The notes under the pieces: generated by a model | What the model was told of the DNA's origin: nothing | Seen by the model: only the letters and a program-made list of their open reading frames with translations | Databases searched by the model: none | In this document: piece by piece, positions 27,297-36,719 of the stretch | How the letters are laid out: every line of letters begins with the position of its first letter | How positions within the stretch are numbered: the first letter of the stretch is position 1 | Program-made: the position numbers and the translations under genes | Source: Algoriphagus sp. TR-M9 | Lineage (GTDB): Bacteria; Bacteroidota; Bacteroidia; Cytophagales; Cyclobacteriaceae | Direction: 5' to 3' | Assembly (NCBI RefSeq): GCF_027594545.1 | Contig: NZ_CP115160.1 | Coordinates: 1,311,001 to 1,375,000 of the forward strand | DNA: 64,000 bases

Positions 27297-27580
27297 ATCT
27301 TAAAGATCAATTAAATAAGAAAGCATAGGGGTTAAACTTCTAGATTAGCATTTTTGGAGTAATTTTTTTTGCCCTCCAGCGTCTTGCTCCCTATCTGCCC
27401 AAATTTACACCAAAGAGATCAATCGGAGTTTTTTTAGTTATTGAGATCAAAAAACAAGAGCGTATACGGAAAAATGAGCGCAACTTTAATTCAGTCTGCC
27501 GGCAAGTTTGTGACTGCTGGGGATGAAGCAGTGATTTAGGGGCTCCTGTATTTTTGGTAACCATGAGTGCCCTCCTCTCT

Positions 27581-27742
27581 TTAACCCGGATTTTGCATTA
27601 GTTTTCGTGATGAGGGCAGTATTGCAATAAAATCAGGTTGTTTGGAGATTGAGGCATAGCGCTGCTATGCTGAAGTCGAAAGCAGCAACGTAGTGCCTAA
27701 TTTTGAAGTAATTGCAATTGCTAATGCATAATGCGGGTTTAA
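27581..27742. mobile_element. MITE-like element with terminal inverted repeats
   Basis: About 160 nt are bounded by TTAACCCGGATTTTGCATTA (27,581-27,600, then G) and its imperfect inverse CTAATGCATAATGCGGGTTT (27,721-27,740, then AA). Inside is a further perfect hairpin, GCATAGC-GCT-GCTATGC (27,654-27,670). No coding frame is present. It fits a non-autonomous derivative of an insertion sequence; which family cannot be told. Confidence 0.5.
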
Positions 27743-27879
27743 TCTTCTTGTCCCAAAACCGAACGAAATCGTCCACTTTTACTTGAAAAGTATTCCAAAC
27801 AGGCGTCAAAACAAACGTTAGAAGGCGTTTTTGGTTTGGCATTATTTTAATACTACAAATAGGAATAAATTCTATTGAA

Positions 27880-28218
27880 ATGAAGAAGTACCAATTAGGA
27901 GAATTTGAGGAAGTGGTCATGCTTACCGTTGGGGTCCTATTTGATGAGGCCTATGGGGTTTCCATCAAAAATGAAATAGAAAGCAGATTGAATCGCAGTG
28001 TGAGTGTAGGAGCCTTGCAGACCGCACTGAAAAGACTGGATGAGAAAGGATACCTGAAATCAAGGGAGGGAGAAAGTACCAAAGAACGAGCAGGTCGTCC
28101 TAAAAAATACTTTCGTATTACAGCCCTTGGCAAGGAAGCAATGCACTATACCAGACAAACTAGGGAAGAGCTTTGGAATTCTATTCCGGAGGTAGCCTGG
28201 AAACTCAAGCTTACCTAA
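27880..28218 (+). CDS. PadR-family transcriptional regulator
   Basis: The 112-residue protein is a winged-helix PadR regulator: LGEFEEVVMLTVGVLFDEAYG, the recognition region VSVGALQTALKRLDEKGYL and the wing GRPKKYFRITALGKEA. Such small PadR proteins sit directly upstream of FtsX-like permeases in Bacteroidota and are thought to repress them. Here the permease starts 8 nt after the stop codon. The protein is short, without a C-terminal dimerisation extension, as usual for this subgroup. Confidence 0.9.
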   Translation: MKKYQLGEFEEVVMLTVGVLFDEAYGVSIKNEIESRLNRSVSVGALQTALKRLDEKGYLKSREGESTKERAGRPKKYFRITALGKEAMHYTRQTREELWNSIPEVAWKLKLT

Positions 28219-28226
28219 GATATACG

Positions 28227-30845
28227 ATGCAAAAGGAAATCAAGCCACCCCGGTTGTTTCTTCGATTTTTCCGCTGGTTTTGCACTAAAGAATTACTCGA
28301 TTCTATAGAGGGTGATTTGCTGGAGCTATATCATGATCGTTTGGAAAAGGAGGGGAGATTTAAAGCTGATAGCAAGTTTATATGGGATGTCCTGCTCTTA
28401 TTCAGGCCGGGAATTATAGGAATCAAAAACAGCGAATATAAAACTAATCACATCGATATGTTTCTCAATAATTTTAAAATCGCCAGAAGGACACTTTGGA
28501 AAAACAAGACATCTACCCTCATCAACATGCTTGGCTTATCCATCGGGATTACCTCTTGCTTATTGATTGCCATGTTTATCAATCATGAAATGAGCTATGA
28601 TTCCTTTCAGCCCAATGCAAAAAGAATAGGTAGGGTAGTGATGGAATATTCCTTTTTGGGCTCAGATGAAAGTGAAAAGGGTACGTTCACCAGTACGAAG
28701 GTAGCCCAGGTTTTTTCCAGCACCTTTCCAGAAGTTGAGAAAGGAATCCGGATGAGTAAATCGGCTGCGATTTTGCAACTTCAGGGAAGCCCCGTTACAG
28801 AACCGGATTTTATGTATGCTGACTCCACCTTCTTTGATGCCTTTGCTTTCACTATGCTACAAGGAAATCCCAAAACAGCCCTGAATGGTCCCGATAAGGT
28901 AGTTTTGACAGAAAGCATGGCCAAAAAATATTTTGGGGATTCCAACCCTGTGGGACAAGGGCTTGAGATCGGTGAAAGTAAAACCATGTTTGAAGTAACC
29001 GGAGTAATGGAAGATTACCCCTATAACTCCCAGTTTCGATTTGATTTTTTGGCTTCATTTTCTTCTTTGGGACAGAATCAAAATAACACCTATTGGAATG
29101 CCAATTACACCACCTACTTGCTTCTTCAAGATCAAAGCTCTTTTGGGAGTCTGGCGGAAAAAATCCCCCCTTTTATGGAAAAGGAATCAGCGGATGTGGG
29201 AGCAAATATCAATTTTACCTTAGAGCCTTTTGATCGGGTGCATTTACATTCCCCATATTCAGATTTTGTGCCCAACACAAGCATAGAATACCTGTATATG
29301 TTAGCAGGAGTGGCATTTTTAATATTGGTCATTGTTTGTTTTACGTATATCAACCTGAGTACTGCCAAATCTGTGGAGCGTGCCAAGGAAGTAGGGATTC
29401 GAAAAGTTTCCGGAGCACAGCCTTCCCAGCTTTTTTGGCAGTTTATTGGGGAATCCTGCTTGCTTTCCGGATTGTCAGTACTGGTCAGCATAATATTGGT
29501 TTACCTATTTCTTCCCGGTTTTAATAATTTGATCAACCGTCAATTGCATTTGGAAGATTTGCTAACCCCTGTATTTATAGGCTTTGCACTAAGCCTTGTC
29601 CTGGTGATTAGTTTAACCGCAGGGGCTTATCCAGCCCTGATTCTGTCCAAATTTCAACCAATGAAGGTGCTGAAGGGAGTTTTTAAAAACACCGATTCAG
29701 CAAAATGGCTGCAGCAATCATTGACTGTCTTTCAATTTGGGATCTCTGTGTTTCTCATCATAGCCACATTGATTGTGCAAGGGCAGCTCAATTTTATCCA
29801 TAGCAGGGATTTGGGATACGATAGGTCACACATCCTTTCTCTCCCAGTAGGCTGGGGTACCGGATTTCAGAAGGTCAATACACTCAAGAAGGAGCTGAAG
29901 TCCAATTCTCAGATACTGGAGGTTTCCAGAACTGGATCCAGTCCGGTGAGCATTTCCAGTGGTTACAGTATGAATTTGCCTACTAGACCGGAAAATGAGG
30001 TCATCGCTGTGAATGGTAATCCAGTAGATGAAAACTTTATTCAGGTCACAGGATTGGAACTTTTGGCGGGGTCTAATTTTACTGAGCAACAGGTAATGCA
30101 GACTGATTCAGAAGGTAATGATGAACTAGCGTTTCACTACATCATCACAGAAAGTGCTGCTGCTAAATTCGGCTGGAGCCCAGAAGAAGCCGTGGGAAAG
30201 GAAATGATCCTTAATGACCAGGGTCCTGTGGTGGGGGTGATTAAAGATTTCCATTTTCAGTCCCTACGAAATGACATCCAGCCTTTGGTTCTGTTTACCG
30301 CTTCCTGGGGTGGAAGATTGTTGGTGAAAATCAACGGGGAGAATATTCCGGAGACCCTGGATTTTATAGAGAAAACCTGGGACAAAGTATTGCCAGAAAT
30401 GCCTTATTCCTACAAATTCCTGGATGAGGATTATACCAGAATGTATCAGTCGGAAATGCAGCTGGGGAAGATTATGAATCTTTTTTCCACCATTGCGATC
30501 ATTCTGGCCTGTTTGGGCTTATTTGGATTATCTTCTTATTTGATCCAGCAGCGCTTGAAGGAGGTGAGTATCCGCAAAGTGTTAGGGGCTTCCACCTTCC
30601 AGATTTTGAATATTCTTTCAGGAAATTTCGTGCGGTTGGTTTTGCTGTCAATCCTGATTGCCTCTCCGATTGCCTACTGGGCTATGGGGCTATGGCTTAA
30701 TGATTTTGTCTTTCATATCAGTACACCCTGGTGGGCTGTGGCTGTAGCCGCTGTGATAACTTTAGCCATAGGTCTCCTCACCTCAGGAATTCACGGTATA
30801 AAAGCCGCTCTGAGCAACCCGGTGAAGAACCTGAAAAGTGAGTAA
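28227..30845 (+). CDS. FtsX-like ABC transporter permease (MacB type) with PadR-associated prefix
   Basis: I start at ATG 28,227 (MQKEIKPPRLFLRFFRWFC), since the frame's earlier ATG lies inside padR. The 872-residue protein has an N-terminal prefix (residues 1-75, with DSIEGDLLELYHDRLEKEG) found in PadR-linked permeases. Then come two MacB-type halves, each with a transmembrane helix, a periplasmic MacB_PCD domain, and FtsX transmembrane helices: KEVGIRKVSGA near residue 410 and KEVSIRKVLGA near residue 780. No ATPase gene is adjacent, so the ATP-binding subunit must be encoded elsewhere. The substrate is unknown. Confidence 0.92.
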   Translation: MQKEIKPPRLFLRFFRWFCTKELLDSIEGDLLELYHDRLEKEGRFKADSKFIWDVLLLFRPGIIGIKNSEYKTNHIDMFLNNFKIARRTLWKNKTSTLINMLGLSIGITSCLLIAMFINHEMSYDSFQPNAKRIGRVVMEYSFLGSDESEKGTFTSTKVAQVFSSTFPEVEKGIRMSKSAAILQLQGSPVTEPDFMYADSTFFDAFAFTMLQGNPKTALNGPDKVVLTESMAKKYFGDSNPVGQGLEIGESKTMFEVTGVMEDYPYNSQFRFDFLASFSSLGQNQNNTYWNANYTTYLLLQDQSSFGSLAEKIPPFMEKESADVGANINFTLEPFDRVHLHSPYSDFVPNTSIEYLYMLAGVAFLILVIVCFTYINLSTAKSVERAKEVGIRKVSGAQPSQLFWQFIGESCLLSGLSVLVSIILVYLFLPGFNNLINRQLHLEDLLTPVFIGFALSLVLVISLTAGAYPALILSKFQPMKVLKGVFKNTDSAKWLQQSLTVFQFGISVFLIIATLIVQGQLNFIHSRDLGYDRSHILSLPVGWGTGFQKVNTLKKELKSNSQILEVSRTGSSPVSISSGYSMNLPTRPENEVIAVNGNPVDENFIQVTGLELLAGSNFTEQQVMQTDSEGNDELAFHYIITESAAAKFGWSPEEAVGKEMILNDQGPVVGVIKDFHFQSLRNDIQPLVLFTASWGGRLLVKINGENIPETLDFIEKTWDKVLPEMPYSYKFLDEDYTRMYQSEMQLGKIMNLFSTIAIILACLGLFGLSSYLIQQRLKEVSIRKVLGASTFQILNILSGNFVRLVLLSILIASPIAYWAMGLWLNDFVFHISTPWWAVAVAAVITLAIGLLTSGIHGIKAALSNPVKNLKSE

Positions 30846-31215
30846 TTGAAAGCTAAGAAACACAAATGAGCATATTGGAGAGTAAAGATGAGCTGAATTT
30901 TGTGCTTTATAAATCTACTACTACCACGAGTTTAATGAAGGTGCTCGAAATGGCTTGGGCTCAACTAGATATAAATCATTCTGTATTTATATGGATGAAT
31001 TGTACTAAATGAGGATTCAGACCTCATTGTTTGCTAAGGTGAAAACCCAATTTCCTTCTATTATAGCCTAGTTTTCCGATAAGTTTTCTTTGCTTGATGT
31101 ATAAATCGTACCCATTGCGTATCCCATCCTTGATTTGCATACATCATTTGTGGTTTTGCAAACAGGATTGAGGGTTCTTTCGCTGAACTTTGTCCTAACA
31201 TTAAAACAAAGATTT
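30846..31215. other. 370-nt intergenic stretch, nothing recognised
   Basis: This AT-rich gap lies between the permease and aldo/keto reductase genes. No gene, strong hairpin or repeat was noticed; the promoter of the reductase should lie in its right half. Confidence 0.5.
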
Positions 31216-32220
31216 ATGGATATCAAGAAAATAGCATTGGGAAGTCAGGGACTTCGTGTTCCGAAAATCGGACTGGGTTGTATGGGAATGACGGGTTTCG
31301 AAGAAGGCAATATGTATGGCAAAGCAGATGAGAAAGAAGCGATAGCTACCATTCACAGATCTTTTGAACTAGGAGGCAATTTCCTGGATACTGCAGATCT
31401 CTATGGACCGCTCAAAAATGAGCAGCTAATAGCTAAAGCGATCAAGGGAAACAGGGATAGATACGTCTTGGCTACCAAATTTGGCTGGGAGATAGACGAT
31501 ACAAACAAAGTGACCTGGGCGATCAACGGTACCAAGGAATATGTGAAAAAGGCGGTGGAGCGCTCCCTGAGCAACCTGGGTACCGATTACATTGACTTGT
31601 ACTACCTGCACCGACTGGATAAAAATACCCCCATTGAGGAGACCATCGAGGCTATGGGCTTGCTGGTGAAAGAAGGAAAGGTGGGCTATTTGGGTCTCTC
31701 TGAGGTATCATCCGATACAGTCAGAAGAGCTCATGCAGTTCATCCCATCACCGCTGTACAGAGCGAATATTCTTTGTTTGAGCGTACAGTGGAGGAGCGA
31801 GGGGTGCTACAAACCTTGATGGACCTGGGGATAGGTTTTGTTGCCTACTCGCCTTTAGGCAGAGGCTTTTTGTCAGGGAATATTCGCAGCATATCTGATT
31901 TGCCTGTAGATGATTTCCGAAGGGCAATCCCACGCTTTCAGGAAGCGCATTTTCACAAGAATATTGAATTGGTCAAATTAATAGAGACCATGGCGGAAGA
32001 AAAAGGAATTACCTCCTCACAGCTGGCGTTAGCATGGATCATGAGCAAAGATATTTTACCAATTCCTGGAACTAAGCGTAGAAAATACCTGGAGCAGAAT
32101 ATAGCTTCGGTAGATGTCAAACTGAGTCAGACTGAGCTTACCCAGTTGGAAAGCATAGTCCCGCTGGGTACTGACACAGGCTTGCCCTATGATGAGTTTA
32201 GCATGGGACTAATTGATTAA
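31216..32220 (+). CDS. Aldo/keto reductase
   Basis: I start at ATG 31,216 (MDIKKIALGSQGLRVPKIG), giving 334 residues, the usual length. The TIM-barrel NADPH-dependent reductase shows the catalytic tetrad context: FLDTADLYG (Asp, Tyr), Lys in VLATKFGW and His in YYLHRLD. The cofactor-binding C-terminus reads ILPIPGTKRRKYLEQN. It resembles YhdN/AKR13-like reductases that reduce small aldehydes or ketones; the physiological substrate is unknown. The AraC regulator gene follows 72 nt downstream on the same strand and may control it. Confidence 0.93.
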   Translation: MDIKKIALGSQGLRVPKIGLGCMGMTGFEEGNMYGKADEKEAIATIHRSFELGGNFLDTADLYGPLKNEQLIAKAIKGNRDRYVLATKFGWEIDDTNKVTWAINGTKEYVKKAVERSLSNLGTDYIDLYYLHRLDKNTPIEETIEAMGLLVKEGKVGYLGLSEVSSDTVRRAHAVHPITAVQSEYSLFERTVEERGVLQTLMDLGIGFVAYSPLGRGFLSGNIRSISDLPVDDFRRAIPRFQEAHFHKNIELVKLIETMAEEKGITSSQLALAWIMSKDILPIPGTKRRKYLEQNIASVDVKLSQTELTQLESIVPLGTDTGLPYDEFSMGLID

Positions 32221-32292
32221 CTTGTGATGGCGGCTGCATTTCATCCTGCAGTCGTTTTCTTCGGATATTGCTTTAACAGTATAATCTAGACT

Positions 32293-33180
32293 ATGAATAC
32301 CATAAAATCAATATCAGAATTTCACCGCTTGCTGTCCTTGCCGGAGCCCAAGCATCCCATGGTGAGCATGATTAATTTAGCAGATAGTATCTTTTTAGAA
32401 GACGAGGTGTGGAAAGGATTTGTGAACAGATTTTACTGCGTTGCATTAAAAAGGGAAGCAAAAGGCAAAATAAAATATGGACAGCAACATTACGATTACG
32501 ACAAAGGAGTCTTGAGTTTCACATCGCCCAATCAGGTTCAACAATTAGACCTTCAGACCATGGAGTGCGGCTCAGGATATCTATTGATTTTCCACCCGGA
32601 TTTTTTGATGAAGCATCCGCTTGCCCAGAACATGAGCAGGTATGGATTTTTCTCTTATGCAACCAACGAAGCGCTTCATTTGTCGGCAGAGGAAGAAGAG
32701 GGCCTTATTTCGATTCTCAAGAAAATAGATAAGGAGTGCGCAACTATCGATAGGCATACGCAGGAAATTATTCTTTCCCAGATTGAATTGCTTTTGAATT
32801 ATTCAAAACGATTTTACGAGCGGCAGTTCATCACCCGGCAAATAGGCAATCATCAGTTGCTAATCAACTTTGAACAGGTAGTTAACAAGTACTTTGAAAG
32901 GGAGCAAACAGGCTTGTTGACCGTTCACTATATAGCAAAGCAAATGAATCTGTCACCGAATTATCTGAGTGACCTGCTGCGTGTGCATACCGGTCAAAAC
33001 ACCCAGCAACACATTCATGAAAAATTAATTGAACGAGCGAAGGAACAACTTTCCACATCCAATTTGTCAATTAGTGAAATTGCTTATGCATTAGGTTTCG
33101 AGCATTCCCAGTCTTTTAGTACACTATTCAAAAAGAAAACCAAGATGTCACCCTTGGAATTCCGGAACTCATTTAATTGA
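32293..33180 (+). CDS. AraC-family transcriptional regulator
   Basis: The 295-residue protein has an N-terminal sensory domain (residues 1-180) and a C-terminal AraC DNA-binding domain (about 195-295) with two helix-turn-helix motifs: LTVHYIAKQMNLSPNYLSDLL and SISEIAYALGFEHSQSFSTLF, ending KKKTKMSPLEFR. Effectors are unknown. Co-directional location after the aldo/keto reductase suggests local control. Confidence 0.93.
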   Translation: MNTIKSISEFHRLLSLPEPKHPMVSMINLADSIFLEDEVWKGFVNRFYCVALKREAKGKIKYGQQHYDYDKGVLSFTSPNQVQQLDLQTMECGSGYLLIFHPDFLMKHPLAQNMSRYGFFSYATNEALHLSAEEEEGLISILKKIDKECATIDRHTQEIILSQIELLLNYSKRFYERQFITRQIGNHQLLINFEQVVNKYFEREQTGLLTVHYIAKQMNLSPNYLSDLLRVHTGQNTQQHIHEKLIERAKEQLSTSNLSISEIAYALGFEHSQSFSTLFKKKTKMSPLEFRNSFN

Positions 33181-33184
33181 TTGG

Positions 33185-33787
33185 CTAATTTCCTAGTTTT
33201 AATCTGATTTTATAGGTTGCATGGAGATACCACGGCATTGCATTGTTGGCGCCGAAAGCTGAAAGGCTGACAGCATTTTTCCTGTTTGGGTTTTTAGAAT
33301 TCCATGCTGCTTCCAATTCAAAGTGCAATCCGACCCGTTGGAATTTATTGGTGACATAAGTAGGGTAATCCGGTAAGGTTCCGTCGAAGTTGGGATTATA
33401 GAGAAAAGTTTCGCCTCCAAGCTGTAAGGATGGACCGGCCGCAATGGATAGATTAAAGCCAGATGGTTTTTGAATCAGATCATATTTCAACGAAGGAGTT
33501 ATAAAAAGTCCAGAAGATTGCTCTTGGTTTTTTTGCCCTAATTCGAGCCTAGATTCCTTATAACTTCCAAGTGATTGGTAATAGGATAGGCCAGCATTGA
33601 ATGACATCCTTTTTCCTAGCCTCCAGCTAAATTCATTGGAGACATTGATACCATATAAATGGTTCATTCCATCTATAGAGCTACCTACTCCAAGAGTGTA
33701 GGTTTTTTTTGGTTTTTCTTGTCCTTGGCTTATTAGCGGGAAGGTACTTAAGAAAAGCAGGGATAGTGAGAATAGAAATGCTTTCAT
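33185..33787 (-). CDS. Predicted outer-membrane beta-barrel protein
   Basis: I start at ATG 33,787 (MKAFLFSLSLLFLSTFPLISQG), a signal peptide; a longer frame to 33,826 adds a poor leader. The 200-residue product has alternating hydrophobic strands (YTLGVGSSIDGMNHLYGI, MSFNAGLSYYQSLGSY, GLFITPSLKYDLI, FNLSIAAGPSLQLGG) and ends in LHATYKIRLKLGN. It is convergent with the AraC gene, with 4 nt between the stops. The ligand or function is unknown. Confidence 0.7.
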   Translation of the reverse strand: MKAFLFSLSLLFLSTFPLISQGQEKPKKTYTLGVGSSIDGMNHLYGINVSNEFSWRLGKRMSFNAGLSYYQSLGSYKESRLELGQKNQEQSSGLFITPSLKYDLIQKPSGFNLSIAAGPSLQLGGETFLYNPNFDGTLPDYPTYVTNKFQRVGLHFELEAAWNSKNPNRKNAVSLSAFGANNAMPWYLHATYKIRLKLGN

Positions 33788-34287
33788 AATAAGAGTTGTA
33801 GAAGTTAAAACACTCAAACCTACCAATGTAATCCAAGTGGGGAAATAGGGATTAGTTATTTTTAACTAAAGGATTGTTAATATGATATTCGTTTTTACCT
33901 TAATTATTGTGAATTGGTTAAAAATCGCTCTCTGTCTTGGGAATTGAAACCTGGTTGTTTGATTTACTACGAAATGATGCTGGGCAGAAACTTAGAAATT
34001 CAGGTGATGGGGTTATTTTGGTTTATAAATTATGCTATCTGAAAGTTTGGTGAACCCAGAGTTTGGTTACTTATCCTGCTTATTTACCGCGCCTGTAGGT
34101 TATGTCCAAATTCTCAGCTAATTGCCTAACCTCAGCATAGGTCACCCGTAGCAATTAGTTCAGTTAATCTCCTGTGGTACATTTGGTATCAAGGATGCAA
34201 CCCAACTTATTGATCAGAGATAGCCGAATCCGAGACTGCTTTTCCTAAAAACATACCTCATTCCATACTTGAATTAATTCAATTACC
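33788..34287. other. 500-nt intergenic stretch, no gene seen
   Basis: It lies between a minus-strand barrel gene and a plus-strand lipoprotein gene, so it must hold both promoters. No strong hairpin, repeat or RNA gene was recognised. Confidence 0.5.
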
Positions 34288-35229
34288 ATGTTTAAAAGTC
34301 CCTTTTCATATAGCATAGTGTGCAGCCTCATTCTATTTTCCTGTATAGATAACCCGGAAGGTCCTGCTATTTCTCCCTCAGTAGACCAGATTGAAATGGA
34401 AGCAGAAGGAGGCATTCAGCAGATTGATTTTTCTTCAGCTGAATGGAAAATTGAAAGAATTGAAAATGTAAAAAGTGATTCAAGGATCTTCGGGGATATT
34501 TATTCACCGGAAAATGTGCGGGTAAGTGAGAATGTTTTATTGGAGCTGGAAAGGGAAGGTAAGTTGGATGCGATCTGGCCGAATAAGGGTTTTTCAATAG
34601 TCCGATCTGGGCAGGATATGTTGGAAATTAACTTGCTGGAAAACAGCAGCGGAGAGGAATTTGGATTCAGAGTTATTCTAAGTTCAGAAAGTGGGGAAAG
34701 TACCATCACCGTATCGCAAAAAGCATCTCAGGGATATAAATTTAAGGAAATCACCTACTTTGTAGGTGATGGGGATGGTGATTCCCTTTATTGGAAAAGA
34801 GGGACTACCTTAAAACTCACGGTACCCAACAGCCAGGAAATTGAATTTACACCAATCGGGGGAATTGACCCTACCAGTAGTTACATTTTTACCAGTAAGT
34901 CACTAGATGCATTTGTATGGCTAAAATCAGATAGTGTAGAAGTAAAACTGCCTGCCCATTTTCAGGATGGTCAAATCTATTATGCTGAGGATATGGGGAT
35001 TTACACCGAATACTTGCAATCTGAGCTATCCGAATTCACAAACCTGAAGGAGACGATTACCGCACCTGCGGGTTATTCAGAATTCAGGAGTGAATACGAG
35101 ATGCGACGCAGAATATTGAGCTATGTGCTTGTCCTGACTAACAACAGAACCGGGGATGAAAAGGAAATAGAGGGGAAAATCACTTTGGTTGCTCCGACAG
35201 GTAATTATGAGGTGATTTCTGTGGAATAA
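34288..35229 (+). CDS. Lipoprotein with BACON-like N-terminal domain
   Basis: The 313-residue protein starts MFKSPFSYSIVCSLILFSCID, a lipoprotein signal. Residues about 28-148 resemble a BACON domain: ISPSVDQIEMEAEGG, then a Trp-containing strand (SSAEWKIERIE), LEINLLENSSGEEFGF and a final SESGESTITVSQKAS, where BACON domains end in a V-x-Q strand. BACON domains are found in surface proteins of Bacteroidota, often linked to carbohydrate or mucin binding. The C-terminal half is unrecognised. It is a monocistronic-looking gene. Confidence 0.65.
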   Translation: MFKSPFSYSIVCSLILFSCIDNPEGPAISPSVDQIEMEAEGGIQQIDFSSAEWKIERIENVKSDSRIFGDIYSPENVRVSENVLLELEREGKLDAIWPNKGFSIVRSGQDMLEINLLENSSGEEFGFRVILSSESGESTITVSQKASQGYKFKEITYFVGDGDGDSLYWKRGTTLKLTVPNSQEIEFTPIGGIDPTSSYIFTSKSLDAFVWLKSDSVEVKLPAHFQDGQIYYAEDMGIYTEYLQSELSEFTNLKETITAPAGYSEFRSEYEMRRRILSYVLVLTNNRTGDEKEIEGKITLVAPTGNYEVISVE

Positions 35230-35346
35230 ATCATTCTTTGCATGAACTTGATTTATGTCTGAAATTAGTATGCTCCTAGAAGAAATGATAGAAAAGGAAA
35301 GCCTAAAGTCAATAAGGTATTAATTTTAGGCTAAACAGAATTAAAA

Positions 35347-35871
35347 ATGGATTTTAAGCTCAGCCAATCAATTGAAATATTAGAAAGAACTCCTTATGTC
35401 ATAGAATCATATTTATCTGCGCTATCAAATGATTGGATAAAAAATGATGAAGGCGAAGGCACTTGGAGTCCCTATGTAATTCTTGGACATTTGGTCTATG
35501 GAGAGAAAAAGGACTGGATGCTTCGGATCAAAACCATCATGGTTGACTCTGAGAGAAAGGCATTTGAACCTTTTGATAGGTTTGCCCAGCTGCAGGAAGA
35601 TCAGAATAGACCGATAGGGCTGATGGTCCAGGAATTCAAGGAGTTGAGAAAGGAGAATCTTGAAGATCTGATTTCCTTAGAAATTCAGCAGCATCATTTA
35701 AGTCGTAAAGGTATTCATCCTGCATTTGGGGAAGTTACCCTTCAGCAACTTATTGCTACCTGGGCTGTGCACGATTTAGGCCACATAGCACAGATATCCA
35801 GGGTTATGGCCAAGCAATATTCAAAAGAAGTTGGCCCCTGGTTCGATTATCTGAGTATTCTGAAACAATAA
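35347..35871 (+). CDS. DinB-family protein
   Basis: The 174-residue four-helix protein has the DinB_2 layout: an N-terminal helix, GTWSPYVILGHLVYGEKKDW (first His ligand), and the C-terminal metal motif WAVHDLGHIAQISRVMAKQY with two His spaced three residues apart. DinB-fold proteins are metal-dependent, often thiol transferases or damage-related proteins. The HAD phosphatase gene follows 21 nt later on the same strand, probably in one transcript. Confidence 0.88.
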   Translation: MDFKLSQSIEILERTPYVIESYLSALSNDWIKNDEGEGTWSPYVILGHLVYGEKKDWMLRIKTIMVDSERKAFEPFDRFAQLQEDQNRPIGLMVQEFKELRKENLEDLISLEIQQHHLSRKGIHPAFGEVTLQQLIATWAVHDLGHIAQISRVMAKQYSKEVGPWFDYLSILKQ

Positions 35872-35892
35872 AAAATAAACTACCCATTTCTA

Positions 35893-36531
35893 ATGAGCCT
35901 AGAAGCGAGACTTAGAGGTAAAAAAGCTGTCATATTTGATATGGATGGTGTTATCATTGACACGGAAAAGATCTGGAAGAAGGCAGAAAAGGAAGTGTTT
36001 TCTGCTTTAGGTGTGAAGGTGACCAATGAAAATTCCAAGGTCACCGAAGCTATGACTACCCCTGAGGTAGCTCACCATTGGTTTGCCCAATTCCCCTGGA
36101 AAGGAAAAAGCTTACAAGAAGCTGAGCAACTGGTAATCCAACGGGTATCTGCGCTGATAGAAACTGAGGAATGCCTGATAGATGGGGTTAAGCGTTTCCT
36201 TGAAGGTTTAAGAAGTCAAAACTACAAAATTGGATTGGCCACTAACTCACCTCAAGAAATCATTCCCACTGTTTTGAGAAGGCTGGAAATCACCCATTTA
36301 TTTGATGTTGTTTCTTCGGCTGAAATGGAAGAAAAGGGTAAACCCCACCCGGCAGTGTACCTTTCAACAGCACGCAAACTCAACGTATCGCCAAAGGACT
36401 GTTTGGTCATTGAAGATTCTTATTCAGGCATGATGGCGGCGAAAAATGCAGGGATGGAAGTTGCCGCATTTACTAATGGTAATCAGCATTTGAATTTTGA
36501 AATAGCTGATTGTCATATTCTTAACTATTGA
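35893..36531 (+). CDS. HAD-family phosphatase (beta-phosphoglucomutase-like)
   Basis: The 212-residue protein has the HAD motifs: motif I VIFDMDGVIIDTE (nucleophile Asp and acid/base Asp), motif II LATNS, motif III Lys in KGKPHPAVY and motif IV VIEDSYSGMMAAKNAG. It belongs to subfamily IA with an alpha-helical cap, like YniC/HxpB sugar-phosphate phosphatases or beta-phosphoglucomutase. Substrate not readable; the KPHP and EDS motifs favour a phosphohexose. Confidence 0.9.
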   Translation: MSLEARLRGKKAVIFDMDGVIIDTEKIWKKAEKEVFSALGVKVTNENSKVTEAMTTPEVAHHWFAQFPWKGKSLQEAEQLVIQRVSALIETEECLIDGVKRFLEGLRSQNYKIGLATNSPQEIIPTVLRRLEITHLFDVVSSAEMEEKGKPHPAVYLSTARKLNVSPKDCLVIEDSYSGMMAAKNAGMEVAAFTNGNQHLNFEIADCHILNY

Positions 36532-36589
36532 AAGCTAAAGTGATATCCTTATGCTCTGAATTCCTCGCCAAGTTAGTCTCCGGTGCTTC

Positions 36590-36719
36590 GGGCAACCAGA
36601 AGCTTCCGGCATAAAGCCGCTTGCTGCGCTGTGCTTTTTATTCCTTTTCCTTCTGGTTTTACTCGCGCCGTGACTGGGTGTGCTTCATAATTCATTGTTC
36701 CACAAAAACGAAAAAGATT
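36590..36719 (+). repeat. RadC-gene leader, related to the ArdC leader at 22,140
   Basis: It contains TTCCGGCATAAAGCC (36,605-36,619), TTTTTATTCCTTTTCC (36,635-36,650), a GCGCCGTGACTGGGTG stretch and GCTTCATAATTCA before ATG 36,720. Order and spacing parallel the leader of the ArdC fragment, and the TTTATTCCTTTT piece also occurs in the island spacers near 56,947, 58,851 and 61,129. Confidence 0.6.

Noticed and set aside
32409..32732. 107-codon frame overlapping the AraC regulator
   Set aside because: It is a shifted frame within a clearly conserved AraC-family gene.
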